NCBI GenBank assembly: GCA_900618795.1
Contig: UYJD01000006.1
Coordinates: 1,589,256 to 1,653,255, forward strand
Origin: Cyanodermella asteris
Lineage: Eukaryota > Ascomycota > Lecanoromycetes > Ostropales > Stictidaceae
Length of the DNA: 64,000 nucleotides
Reading direction: 5' to 3'
Shown here: in pieces, positions 45,076 to 56,703 of the stretch
Layout: each line of letters starts with the position of its first letter
How positions within the stretch are numbered: the first letter of the stretch is position 1
Translations under genes and position numbers: made by a program
The notes under the pieces: generated by a model
What the model saw: the letters and a program-made list of their open reading frames with translations, nothing else
Database searches by the model: none
Told to the model about the DNA's origin: nothing

Positions 45076-46752
45076 ATGGTGGACCTGAAATCCTTACGCT
45101 GCCTGTCTTCAGTCTCAAGTGATACCCCGTTTGATCATGTGATCGATTTGTGTGGGAGCAGTGAGCTTGTAGCTGCTTACGAGGATGCGGAATGTGTGCG
45201 GCCAACTAATCAAAGACAGACACGCGGTCACCGCAAACGAGATTCTCGCAGCCTGCGTCTCCGGAAATATCGACATGCTGGAGTTGTGTCTCTCTGAACT
45301 CCCGGATCCTAACGGCAGGCTGCCGGAGGCCGATACCACAGGCTCCGGAGTGCAAGACGGATGGCTCGCAACCGACTGGACTCCTGAGATGGGAGAGGAT
45401 TGACGTGAGTGGTACCCACTCGTCCACGCAGCTTTCCCGCGATTCTTTACCAGAACCAGCCGAGAACATTCTTTTGCGGTAATGAATGCTCTACTTCGGT
45501 ATGGACCCGATCTCTATGCGGTCTACAAGCAACCGTTGTGGCAGCCAACATTTTTCCCGTTCCCTCGCTCTTTGGAGGAGGCAGACCACCTGGAAGATTT
45601 GAGACCGTTGGAGGACCCCTGCGTAACGCCCCCCATTGACATCGCGTTTGATCACACATACCTCAGCGAACCTCAACCTGGACCAGAGCTGGGCTATGGT
45701 CTCCGAACCATATTGCACGCCATTCTTGAAGACGGCGGAATCATCAAGCCTATCCTCGACCATCCAGAAATTCGAATTGACTCGAACATCCGTGACACTT
45801 ATGGACGAACTTTGTTACATGCTGTCTGCCGTAGCGCCATCGGCGCTGATGCGATTGTTGAGCTGACTTTGGACGAAGCTCATCTCCTATTTCAAACGGA
45901 GCTCCAAGTGGCCCCAGATGACGATCAGACTTCCCTTTTTCATACGATTAAAACGCTTGGTGCTGACATGGATGCCAAGGACCTTCATGGCAAGCATATC
46001 CTTCACCATTTGCTTGAGGCAAACATGCCGAAGCACCAGCGTATGCCCTTGACCTTCAACACATTGCGGTACATATTGAAGCACGCATCGCACCTGGCCA
46101 ACGAGCCCGGTTTGCATGGCAATCACCCCCTCCACACCTCGCTGCAGCGAAATGCGAGGGCACGAAACCGAATCGTGGTGGCATGATCAATCCCCACTCG
46201 AGAAGGCAACGTTCGACCTGCTTGACGCCGGCGCCGATCCACATGCCCGCGAACGGCCGGGGAAATACCGCTCTCCATTACCTGGCCGATTGGGGCGTTG
46301 CCGACAGGAACCGCAGCCAGGCCACACGCAAGCTCCTGAGACGGTTCTGCGAGGCCGGCGCGGACGCCGATATTCGAGACAACTGCGGCCACACCCGCTC
46401 TGGAGGTCTTGCTCGACGACTCTGGCGAATTTGCGATTTATCGATCTGTCCGAGATGGCGGGGACGATAGGCCATCAGTGGAGCGAGTCGATGGCGAGGT
46501 GCTTTGGATTTCTCGATCGGGCAGGCGCAGACTGGTACGGATTAGCTGCACGCTCTCAAACGCTGCTGCATCTCGTGGCAAAGCACAAAAATCCCACAGG
46601 TGTATTCGAGGTTGACATTCCTCCTTGCGCAAGGAGTCGATCCATCGCATGAGGATGAAGATGGGAAGACTGCCCTTGATATTGCGAAACGAACGGCCAA
46701 TGTCGTTGCAATGGCAATCTTGGGCCAGCAGACGGATGTCTTGAGCGATTGA
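45076..46752 (+). pseudogene. Ankyrin-repeat protein gene with many breaks
   Basis: Ankyrin-type repeats can be followed across the whole region: NEILAACVSGNIDMLELCL, PLVHAAF, VMNALLRYG, TYGRTLLHAVC, DLHGKHILHHLLEAN, LLDAGADPHA, GNTALHYLADWG, FCEAGADADIRDNCGHT, FLDRAGADWYG, TLLHLVAKH, FLLAQGVDPSHEDEDGKTAL. The reading is interrupted by an in-frame TGA at 45401-45403. At least five frame changes follow, near 46160, 46250, 46395, 46500 and 46605. The final stop is at 46750-46752. The gene begins at ATG 45076 or 45185; the two are in different frames and may be linked by an intron. Ankyrin repeats mediate protein binding. It lies just after the assembly gap, so poor sequence quality is an alternative to true decay. 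Confidence 0.8.
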
Positions 46753-47091
46753 GGAGGACTCTGTTATGCGAGGCGGACGTTGCAAGAATGTGATAGACTT
46801 TTCGGGACCGGGAGCAAGATTGCGGCTCTGATGGAAAGAATAGAGAGAGTAATGGGCGCGTGCCGCTGAGCAACGAGCGGGTGAAAACATGTTCACGAGT
46901 GGACACATCGCCACGAACTGAACGGCTGTGACCATGAAATGACGTACGGCTCTTACGCCTCACGACTGGGACGATGATTTGAACACATATAGAATTCTCA
47001 TGGACATTAGATCTCGTGCGTAACATCCCATTGACCTTTTCTACGGCTTTCAAAGAGACCAGGGATAATCTCTCCCAGAATCACGCCATCC

Positions 47092-47454
47092 TCACTGTAT
47101 CTTATGCTTCCGTCCCAGCGCCCTCAATTTATCCTCCAACCTCGCCTTGATCCCCTTCCCCTCCCCGTCATTCCCGCTGCTCCCGCTCCCGCTTCCACTC
47201 CGACTCGAACCACCCCCACTCCCGCTCACGCTGCTCTGTCTGGTCAATTCCACGCCGAATTCGACAAGATCGGGTTGCGCGCCGTGCACGGTGTGCTGTT
47301 GCGTAGCACATGCCATCTTCTCACGCTGCTCTTCATCGGATGTCTGTCGACCGAGGTCGTCGTCTCGGAGCTTGAAAGAGCCGCGGTCTGTGGATCGTTC
47401 GGCAGAGGTCTGGAAGCGTCAGTTTGCGACTGGAGACGGGGCAAGTGCTGCCAT
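47092..47454 (-). pseudogene. Short protein interrupted by an in-frame TGA
   Basis: From ATG 47454 the frame reads MAALAPSPVAN, meets TGA at 47421-47419, then stays open in the same frame to the stop at 47092. It passes RFQTSAERS, KLRDDDLGRQ, SDEEQREKMAC, a Gly/Ser-rich stretch, and ends KLRALGRKHKIQ. From the internal ATG 47316 the ORF is 74 residues. The downstream part is charged and protein-like. Either TGA is a nonsense change, or an upstream exon splices in after it (an acceptor CTTCCAG lies just downstream). No family recognised. Confidence 0.4.
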
Positions 47455-49222
47455 CTTAGACAGAATGCGATTCGATGACAGTGACTGCTGGGAATGCATC
47501 CATAGAGGTAAAACAATTGGGTGTTCTACGGACCTGAAATTGCCGACTCGCAACCTCTAGGGGATCGCAGGACAGGGCTTTCAATTCAATGGAGACGTCG
47601 CGTCACGACGAGGTGGGAGGACACGCTGAGCCTGGCGCGCTGAAGCGAAGGGCTATGTGTTCTTGCTCGTGAATTACTGCAGCGAACATCTGTGGAATCG
47701 CAGATGGAAATAACGAAGAAAGCGCAGAAACTTCAATGGTAAGAGCAAGACCTCGGAGAAATCTCGAAGATGATATATCAGCGACTTCCCCGCAAAAGTC
47801 AAGGCAAAAAGCATCAACTCTTAAACAGCCGCAATGAGACAGAATTGTCTAGACCTTTAGCGTCAAAAGTAAGCAATATGTCTCAAGACCTGTATCCCAA
47901 TTTTCATTGCTGGACCACCAATGATGGCCAGCACCTACAGCCAGCCTACGGGGGCAACCCAATCGATTGTTCTCCAGCTCAACCAATCTCCACACAGCAT
48001 CTGACAACTGACACGTGAACCTAGAGCCTAGATCGCGGGGCCATCGAAAAGAACGAAGAACAAGCAAGCAAAGGAGCAGAAAGATCAGACACGAAGCGGG
48101 CAACCAGTCAAGATTGCGAGAAAAAGAAAAAAAAAAAGATCCGGATCTCGAACCCCATGATGTATGAATTACACAACTCGGAAGAGAGAAGCAACACCCT
48201 TTTCCCGCGGGCTGTTCCGAGGACCCTTAGAGATGTACGGTCATCTTTACAAAATCAGTTCGAAAGCAGATGAGAAATCGGATAGTGATGTGCGATGCGC
48301 ATTGGATGGGATGAAGGGCTGGAAAGTGAGGGGGGGGGATCGAACCTGTGGACGGGCGTGTCATGCCCACAGGCGGAACCGTGGGCGAGACGATCAGGAG
48401 GGGCTGTTCGTGTTCAATCTCGAGGGGGCTCTTTGGAAGCTTGCACATGGTCTTCTCTTCTCCATAGCGAGATGTGGTTTGAGACATTTGAATTTTACCG
48501 AGCTGAAGCGTCTGGCTAGGTAATGATGGCTCAATGGCTTGAAGTTGATTCTTCAAGCTGACTAATCCGAGATCGGCGATCAACGCAGATCGGAGGCGGC
48601 AATCTTCGCTACACCAGATTTGAGATGGCGGGGTATCGCGGCCGGACTCACAAAAATCCACATCGTGAATAGACCTGCCTCATGATTCTGCCGCACCGTT
48701 ATTATCAGTTCCGTGGCATCTAGCACTGTTCTACGAAAAGCACGATGCATGGGACAATCAAAAAGACAGTAAATGAGGAAGGAAGGTTGAGAATGTATTC
48801 CAATTAGCATACAAAAGCCGCCATACCGGCAGGCTGGTCCAACACTCCGGTCGTTTTCGCCAACCACGCGTCACGCTCCAAGAGCGGACTGCAGAAACGG
48901 AAGGCTGCCGGAGACACCGTTTTTGAGATCCCGAGATAGAAAGCAAGTATATGGTAGCGTCATGACAACTCTTGCAGCTTGGCAAGCAGCGCAGATACCC
49001 TGCAGCTGAACGTCATCTTCAGGTCGGACTTTTCAAATTGTTGCCGACCGTGCTGAAATTGAGAAAAGATTGTGCGCGTCTTCCGCCGAGTCCTTCCTCG
49101 AGCTCGTGCGGTGGTAGGTGGTGATGACAGCGGTGCTGGCGCCATGACTGAACGCAGCTGGCTGTGGGGAACAAGTTGCAGATGCAAACAAACATGCTTC
49201 ATACGCCCATGTGATGTTGGCC
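47455..49222. other. Intergenic
   Basis: No supported gene. An A-rich run lies at about 48119-48138 and a run of eight or more G near 48330. The right end is the 3' UTR of the bZIP gene. Confidence 0.5.
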
Positions 49223-50968
49223 TCATGCCGACGAGCCTGCGGGGAGAGGGAGGCCGGCCTGGAGAATCAATGCCTTGAGCATAGCGTTCTCGTGGGCCAG
49301 AGCAGCGTTCTTGGTCTCAAGCGCCTGTTCGCGAGCCTCTCGTCGAGCCCTGGACTTCCGTGCAGCCAGAGTGTTCTTCTTCTTTTTCTTCTCGGCTTCA
49401 GTGGCACCCTGTGATGGGTCGATGGGCTCGAGAGCCTTGGTTCGTTTGCGACCCTTGGTCTTGGGCTGGTAGCCAGATGATGGCGAGTCGATGCTGCCTG
49501 AGGTATCCTGTCGAAGCATATCTGATCCCCCAATCTCAGGGCCAGGAGTGGCAAAGTCCATCGAGTCAAGAGGGGCGAACAAAGGCGTGTTGGTAGCATC
49601 CTGGCTGGCGCCAAAGTCATCCAGTTGATCAAAGAAGGGCGTGTTGTCCGCCGACATGGCGAGTTCCTCAGGGGTGCTGAGGTCGTCTAGTGCGGGGGTG
49701 GAGAGGTATGTCTGCGCAGCGGAAGGTGGCTGAGAGCCGAAAAAGCTGTTCGAGTGCGAAAGCGACAGCTCGTGGGGAGAGCAGGTGTTCTCGTCGTTGC
49801 CGACGGCCGTGGTGGTCTCCTCGAATGAGGTCTGCGCAGCCTCCGTGCCAAACAAGTCGAAATCGTCGAAGCTGGCAGAGTTGCCAGCGTCGAGATCGAA
49901 CATGTCGGTGGGGGAGTCTAAGTCCGGAGTTAGCATTGACGAGGCCGAAGAGCGGCGCCGCGCACGGCGTTGCGGAGTCGGCTCACCTGCAAAGTTCATT
50001 CCGGAAGCCATCATGTGGTGAGGCGTGTGGCCCTGTTGCGGAGCGTTTTGGTAGCTGGCACGAGTCGCGTTGGACTGCGCACGTCGGGGAGCAAACAGTC
50101 GGTGTGCCGAAGCGGGGTTCGGAGAGGCGAAGCTGTTGTTGCTCGTGAATCCCGGGGAGGATGAGGTGCTCTGTGGAAGAGAGCCTGCAAATAGACCGGA
50201 TCTTACTCCTGGAGGGAGCTGTTGGTACTGTAGTTGATTGCTTGAATGACGACGGCTTTGCTGATTGGAGAGATTGAAGCCTCTGTGGGCAGAAGCAGCA
50301 GGGTGATTAGGGCGAGTACTCAACGTCGCCCGAGCAAGCGCAGCACGTCTGGCTTGTTGCGAGTTGGAGGGAAGCTGAGAGTGGGCCGGGCTTGGGTCGT
50401 AGAGTGCGAAGTCCTCGTTGAGAAATTGGGGCTGCGTCGAGACGCTGGGCAGCGGTGGGGGTGTAGGACGCCATTGCTGCTGAGAATCCGTGGTGAACGA
50501 CGTGTAGTCGAACGCGAAAATGGTCGCTGCTGGGGAGCGCGAACGGGAAGCTGGGCTACGCGGGGGAGCGTGTGCTTGCTTCAGACACCGTAAGGGGTCT
50601 GAGGGGGGGTTGTCTTTCTTTGATAGTGACAAGTGGTCCAATGTGGCGATGGGGGACCGTCTAAGCAGCCATTGCGACTGACTATTACGGTGGTGCTGTG
50701 GGTGTGATTGCTTGTTGATAGTGGGATGGAAGAGAAGAGGAAGAGAGAGAGAGAGGAGAAGCGGCTCGGGAATAGGCAGCCTTTTGTGCGCGAGCCGGGC
50801 GCAAGCAGGGCTGAACTCCCCCGGGTCGCCCATCGCGCCTGCCTCCCGAATTACCTTACCATTCTTACCGCTAAGCCCGGCAGGATTCAACGCTGCATAT
50901 TGCGTTTCCGTCTCGCTTACCACCGGCCTGCGTGCGTGGAGCTGGTGGCTAGCCAGTCTTTGCTTCAT
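49223..50968 (-). CDS. bZIP transcription factor, Gcn4/CpcA-type
   Basis: The frame from ATG 50968 is open for 581 codons. At the C-terminus lies a Gcn4-type basic region (KKKKKNTLAARKSRARR) and a leucine zipper with heptad positions in LETKNAALAHENAMLKALI. Before it are acidic activation-type segments (FDDFDLFGTE, FFDQLDDFG). This matches the CPC1/CpcA group, which activates amino-acid biosynthesis on starvation and is about 240-270 residues long. A start at the internal MMASGMNF would give about that size, while FAFDYTSFTTDSQQQ further upstream still looks coding. The first 100 or so codons look like leader sequence (Leu/Ser/Arg from CT-rich DNA). The start is therefore uncertain. A possible 69-base in-frame intron lies at 49918-49986. 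Confidence 0.75.
   Translation of the reverse strand: MKQRLASHQLHARRPVVSETETQYAALNPAGLSGKNGKVIREAGAMGDPGEFSPACARLAHKRLPIPEPLLLSLSLPLLFHPTINKQSHPQHHRNSQSQWLLRRSPIATLDHLSLSKKDNPPSDPLRCLKQAHAPPRSPASRSRSPAATIFAFDYTSFTTDSQQQWRPTPPPLPSVSTQPQFLNEDFALYDPSPAHSQLPSNSQQARRAALARATLSTRPNHPAASAHRGFNLSNQQSRRHSSNQLQYQQLPPGVRSGLFAGSLPQSTSSSPGFTSNNSFASPNPASAHRLFAPRRAQSNATRASYQNAPQQGHTPHHMMASGMNFAGEPTPQRRARRRSSASSMLTPDLDSPTDMFDLDAGNSASFDDFDLFGTEAAQTSFEETTTAVGNDENTCSPHELSLSHSNSFFGSQPPSAAQTYLSTPALDDLSTPEELAMSADNTPFFDQLDDFGASQDATNTPLFAPLDSMDFATPGPEIGGSDMLRQDTSGSIDSPSSGYQPKTKGRKRTKALEPIDPSQGATEAEKKKKKNTLAARKSRARREAREQALETKNAALAHENAMLKALILQAGLPLPAGSSA
50661..50672 (-). promoter_or_regulatory. Minimal upstream ORF in the bZIP leader
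   Basis: ATG GCT GCT TAG, a three-codon uORF out of frame with the bZIP ORF. Another uORF of nine codons starts at ATG 50978 and overlaps the first in-frame ATG. Short uORFs are the translational control device of Gcn4, cpc-1 and cpcA; the same role is inferred here. Confidence 0.45.
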
Positions 50969-53900
50969 GGCGACGCATCGTGATGGTCGAGAAAGAAAGC
51001 GCCGGGGAGAAAGATTCGATATATAGACCTTCCCGGTGACTGTAGACTCGAATGGAGTGATTCATGTTACTGGGTGACTATCTCGCTCAAGTCATATCTC
51101 TGGCACGCCGATGTCGGCAGTGTCTTTGACTCAGCGCGACACAAGTCGAGTGTATGTGTATATAGGCCAGTCGCCTCTTGAGCACTTTCATGTATCGTTT
51201 TATGTCTTTTGAACAGTCTTCTTGCGTTTCGAGCAAAACTGCAATGCGACCCTGATGGTATGGTTCGGGCGCTTCGAGTGTGTTGGTGTGATGGTTGTAT
51301 CTCGAATGTACAATTCCCGACACTGATATATACTGTGAATAGTCACCGTCCGAACAGAAACTATCTTCGGCGTCCTCGCAGTACTCTACGAAAGACCCGC
51401 GAAGTCTGCCCGAATAATATCAAAGATAGAACGAGACGGTCGGCAGGTCTCGTGGTGGGTGACAACGATCTCGTCTGTAGAGACAACAATGTCCTATACA
51501 GAACATCCATCATCAGCTTGAAACTGGACAAACATCTCAGTGATTGGCTCCGAGTGCATGTCACCCAGTCTCCTTCTGCGGTTGGTATTCTCGTCGTTTT
51601 CTCAACACCATCAACCTCTCGTGGCCATGGTATATGACTTGCTTTACACAGCACGTGTATAAAAAACCGCAGCTTAACCAAGTGCAGTCAAGCGTGTCAG
51701 CACCAAACAGCCTTGGAACCGCTCTTTGCTCTGACTCACAACTGCTCGCAGGCCGGTCAGCACACGCGCGTTCACTGGCTCGACTGCTCGTCTGTCCCGC
51801 TGTGCTGCCTTGCGCTCGCTTGACACTTGACACTTTCGGCACAGCAGCGCTCGCAGGATCGCAGCGGCCAGCATCGCCATGCGAGGCTCCCCGGCCGGCA
51901 GAAAGACTCTCTCGCGCAGTACTTCTGCGCTGGCGCATCACCCATACCGCGCACAGAATCTGTTGTCCTGGCGAGACGATGCTTCCGAAGCGTTCCCTTG
52001 CACTGCACTGCCATTACCAACCAAAGTATATCGAACTGCCGGCATCGTTTCATTGCAACGCATCGCGACAGCGATTATTGCGATCGTGACTGTCGAGAAG
52101 TGACTACCTTCGCCGCTGCGAACCGTAATCCGATGGGCCTAAGAATGATCATCGCAGCAGCGACCTCATCGTACATCAACAAACCCACATCGTCGTGGAT
52201 GTACCTATTCTCCGAAATCGAGCACAGTGCTACGAATCTTCAAGAGCTTGTAGTCTGTCGAAGGTCCTTCTTCACGCTATCGGGCGCCATCATCTCCACG
52301 ACGCTGAGCCTCTTCCTCCGTCCCGCCCGCCAGCACCGGTGAGACGGCACAGGCACCAGCCAGCACGTTGTTGCGACGTCTCCTCTTCACGACGAAGATC
52401 ACCCACAAAAGTCAATCGCTGTAGGAGACTACATACCTCAGGTAGGAGTATCGCACACGAAACGACAGTAGGAGACTAGTCTCCGTTCGAAGCGGCGCAT
52501 GTACGTGCAGGTACGTGCTCAATTTGCGGATGACTCACAGCGAGATGTGCGTTTAGCCCGACCGCATCGGGGCTCGAGATTCATGGCATGTGCAAGTCGC
52601 GACTCGTCCGTTGTGGTCAAGACCGATCACTCGCAGTAGATCCGGACAACTGTCCTCGCCGGAGGGACGAAATGGCGCCGTCGAAACGGGCAAGTGGACG
52701 CTTGGTGGAGAGGACAAAGAGTCATCCTGTCGCCGCAGTCCCGGTAGCTCGAACCTTGGTCCCTGGTCTCGTGTGGTGTTTGTAATTTATCGAAACAGGA
52801 GTCGCTGATTGGTGGGCCCGGAAAACGTGGACGCTACCTCCGACCTTTGCTCGTGTCGTCTTCGCTGATTGACTTTCCCGTGGAGGCTTGGACGGCTGCA
52901 TTGCGGTGCATGGCGTCGGGACCGTCAGATGGATCGTGAGAGACCTTCGAGATGAATCTTGATTGTTCCTCGACTTTCTTGAATCGGTTGCAGGTATTTA
53001 TGCGAAGACATTTGGCCCGAAGATCTGATTTGCGAATGCCTTCGGAACTGGGCGAAACGTGGTGGGGCAGCCGCAGTGCAGGTCAATGAGGTGAAATTGT
53101 TACACCTTCATTCCCAGCTGCGACACGTATTGCCTTCGCAGGTTGGTCGTTGTGCTAGAGACGAGGTTTCAAAAATTTGTTTGTGAGGTTCGGCACGCGA
53201 TGGACGCCGCATCCCACGTTGCACGGCTTTGCTTCCGTTCACTCACGCACTGTAGAACCGTTTCAACACCGCGCCGCCTCACGCATTCGGTTGACATCCG
53301 ACGGAGTTCTCATCTGTCTCTGAGTTGACTACATCAGACCGCTGGCAGCCAAGCTCTGGGACTGATAACTCCGTTCAACTGCCTTGAAAGGGTTCCCCGG
53401 CCGGGGCCCTGCCGGGGAAGGAACGACTCGTGCTCGACACAAGGTGACTCGCCTGCAACCGATCTTTTACTACGAGATGCCTTTTCACTCCTTGCATCTT
53501 CATTCGCGCTGCTCGAGATTTTGATCGGTCAGGGTTCCCTTGGAGATACGTGCCACGGCAGAGTTGGTTTCTTATTCTTGTTTGCTATTTTTCAACCTTT
53601 TTATTGTAATAATAAAAAATAGACTAAAAAATCTGCAAGCCTGCCATGAATGTCAGAAGAGGCCATGCTCAGTAATGGGCCTTTCCGGTGGTGTGAATGT
53701 TGAAGCGACTGATTGGATCACAGCTGCAGGCTGACCGTGGACGGGCAAATCGATGATGGGGCATCTTTCGGGCTCTCAGCCTTGTGCACGTCTACTTCTT
53801 GCCTAGCGCTCTGTCACGCCCCGCATCCTCATCAAGGTAGCGAACACCTGTCTGTCTCACAAGCCATGACATCTGGACGCCAAGCTCGAACGTTAATACT

Positions 53901-54016
53901 GTTGTTTCAAGCAATATCTAACCATTTGCGTGTCACGCCCTCCCAAACACCGACCAAAACGCTCTGCTATCAACAAGACGATTTTGGCAAGGACCACCAA
54001 GACCCTTTTGGCTCGA
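50969..54016. other. 3 kb gene-poor stretch
   Basis: Contains the bZIP promoter at its left end and otherwise no supportable gene. The longest frames (about 180 codons near 51544-52342) are Cys/Ser/Arg/His-rich and start in non-ATG codons or lack motifs. A palindromic GC block (ccccggccggggccctgccgg) is at about 53395-53415. Confidence 0.5.
51019..51025 (-). promoter_or_regulatory. TATA-like element upstream of bZIP gene
   Basis: TATATAT on the minus strand, 51 bases before ATG 50968. If used, transcripts would begin near that ATG, which supports treating the first ATGs as part of a leader. Confidence 0.35.
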
Positions 54017-56103
54017 ATGGATTGTCCAAGCTGTCGCGGGCAAGCACTGTCTTCGAGCAATGCTCATGAGATTCGTCCCATGTCTTTCAAGAGCACAGTC
54101 GAAGCACTGGCAATGCTCACTGTCCGAGGCTGTGGGGCTTGTAAGATGATTGCAGCTGGGTTGGTCGCTGTACATCCCAGTATCAGTCAATGGAAGTGGG
54201 AAGGCTCGAGGCTAGGCTTTATTTACTTCCTTGTTCGTTCGGATCCATCTGTGACTGTTATCGAGGTCCCAGAGCATGGGGACTTTTGGCTAGATATATA
54301 CTCTTCACTCCGTAGGTGGAATGCATACAGTTGGTTATCTCATGGTCAAGTTGAAGCTGATTTTTGGCAGTTCCTCGGGAATTGCTAAGCTCGCTTGCAA
54401 TCGGAATCACGGGGCGTCGACACATCGCACCCACAGCTGGGGATCCCTCGATGTGGGATTTTTTGATCCGATGTCGTTGGGAATGCCTGGAGGAGCATGG
54501 TTCCTGCGCACGTCATCAAACCCAGGGGTGGGTTCCCAAAAGACTGATTTCCCTTGAACGAAAAGAGAACTGTTTAGCAGCCCGGCTCATAGAAACTGAT
54601 GTGACTACTTTCCAAGGCTCTTATCTCGCGTTGAGTTATTGTTGGGGGCAGCAGGTACCTCTGCGCACTTTGACCCACAATCTTCGGCGTCACCAAGAGG
54701 ATATACCTTTCCATTCCTTTCTAGCTTGCTTCCAGGACTTTATGACAACGGCCCTCAAGTTTAATGTAAGCCATGTCTGGATCGACTCTTTGTGCATTGT
54801 ACAAGACAATGCCCGGGACTGGGCCACACAAGCGCTCGAGATGGACAAGATATTTGCCAATGCACACTTGACAGTCCGTGCCGTCGAGTCAGGCAATAGT
54901 GAAGTGTCATTTCTGGGCGAAGATGCGCCAAACAGTCGTGCAAAATATCAAGGCTTGAAGCTCCAGGTCGATGAACCATTCCCCGACAATACAGTATTCG
55001 CCCGAACCGCATTGACGGGCGATCTCGCGCTTTATTATTCCAACGAGAGTACGCCTCTATCAAGTCGCGCCTGGGCTTGGCAGGAAAAATTCCTCTCGAC
55101 CCGCACGATTTCTTTCCACAAAGAAGCTGCCATCTGGCGCTGCCAAACTGCTGTAAGTTCCGAATGCGGAAGCACCTATCGTAGGCCATCTCACGAGGTG
55201 GACCTGATACTTGCAGAGCGCAGTACATGGGGTGCTCAAGCTGCCGATGCCGACATGATATGGGCCTTGGACCTTAGCTACGATGGTTGGCGGGAAGCAG
55301 TCGAAGAATATTCAACCTGCAAGATTACCTATCACTCAGACAGACTGCCGGCCTTGTCTGGGACGGCCGCTCGGTTCCAGACTAAGCTCGCAGACAGGTA
55401 CCTTGCAGGACTTTGGAAGAGAGACCTGATCCGGGGTCTCAGCTGGCACAGAGAAAGTAGAGTTTTGACCAAAAGACCTATAGAGGCCCGCATGTCCAAC
55501 GATTGTCCGAGTTGGAGCTGGGCATCGGTTGATGCACCCGTTGTCTATCACGAAAGAAACTGCGTCCGCGCTGGGAGCGTGGTGCAGCTGTCTGCTCAAG
55601 TGCTAGATGTCAGTTGTCAAGCCAAGTCTCCTTCTAACATATATGGAGATGTCCGCTGTGGAAGTTCAATAACGCTCTCTGCACCTGTCATCCAGGCGAG
55701 GCTGGAGGCAGATGATCAAGGCAACGCGGTCGTGGCGATCCGGGATTCGTATCTCCTGCCTGTGTCTGTGGACAACGCTACTGTTAGCCCACAAAGCTTT
55801 CTTCCATCAACACAAAGACGTCTCGACAATTTCTCGAATTGTGAAGACTGCGGGATCGTCTCGGGCAAAGTCCTCTGCGCAAAGATTCTGACCCATTATG
55901 ATGGTGGATACAGCGCACTCGTCCTGGGAGAATCTGACGAATACGGCGACAGCTATCAAAGACTCGGGTATTTTGATACTTTTACCCCGAAAAGTCGAGA
56001 GCTGGATGGTGGCCCGTGGTTGAATGTCAGGGATCCGATCCTCGAGTGCTTTGAGCCTGATATATTCGCTGGAGCTGAGATACGCACATTCAAGCTATAC
56101 TAA
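54017..56103 (+). CDS. HET-domain protein (intact)
   Basis: Exons 54017-54311 and 54371-56103, separated by a 59-base intron (GTAGGT...TTTGGCAG, phase 1), give 675 residues. The N-terminus has Cys pairs (MDCPSCRG, GCGACK) common before this HET subtype. The HET domain spans about 185-340, with LALSYCWG, HVWIDSLCIVQD, DWATQALEMDKIFANAHLTV and, further on, LSSRAWAWQEKFLSTRTISF. RYLAGLWKRDLIRGLSW and CPSWSWASVDAP complete the family pattern. HET domains signal programmed cell death in vegetative incompatibility; the partner is unknown. No breaks are visible, unlike the HET gene at 21.9 kb. Confidence 0.9.
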
Positions 56104-56703
56104 GCTAGCCGATGCAGGGGCTATGGGCCGGGAGTCGAACGAAGCATAGGCCTCGAGGCTTCTGATACTGCTCGACGAGGAGACGTGTAGATCTAGTCAA
56201 CGTGAATCACAGATTCGCATTCTCTGAGATCTGAACAAGACCAGAGCTTTAGTAAACTTTAGTAAGTTCCAGCAGATTGCGCTGGATCTTGGTCCAACAT
56301 TAGTTGAGCGAGGGTGGTTGTTCGTAGTGAAGACTGTTGGCATGTGGTTGAAACGCCGTCAAACTTTAGCGCTATTGCAGTTTAGCGTCTCACCAAGCTC
56401 GGCAGGCAGGCGGCGGCACCAGCTCCGCCTTCATGACAGCCAAACACGATGCTGACAATGCCTCCCGTTCAGTGAGACACGACGAAGTTGATGTATGGAC
56501 TGTGCTTGATCAGTATTCTTGAGCTCTGGTCAAGTCGCGTCGAGGCTTTGATGTTCCCGATCCGCCCGCTGACGGTCGCGACAAGACTAGGGCGTACCTG
56601 ATGTGCACGCCTGTATGATATATACTTAAGCCGTGGTCTAGTCATCTGCAGAGGCATCGTTGTTCCCTCCTTAGCACCGACGAATCTATCCCTCTACATC
56701 ATC
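56104..56703. other. Intergenic
   Basis: HET 3' flank and ATG29 promoter; a TATATA element lies at about 56619-56624. Confidence 0.5.

Noticed and set aside
48120-48200. tRNA-like 3' end (GGTTCGAGATCC followed by a T run) on the minus strand
   Set aside because: No pairing T-stem or acceptor partner about 72 bases upstream; not a tRNA.
51544-52342. Overlapping 170-180 codon plus-strand frames
   Set aside because: Cys/Ser/Arg/His-rich composition, three frames open at once, no motif; GC-composition artefact.
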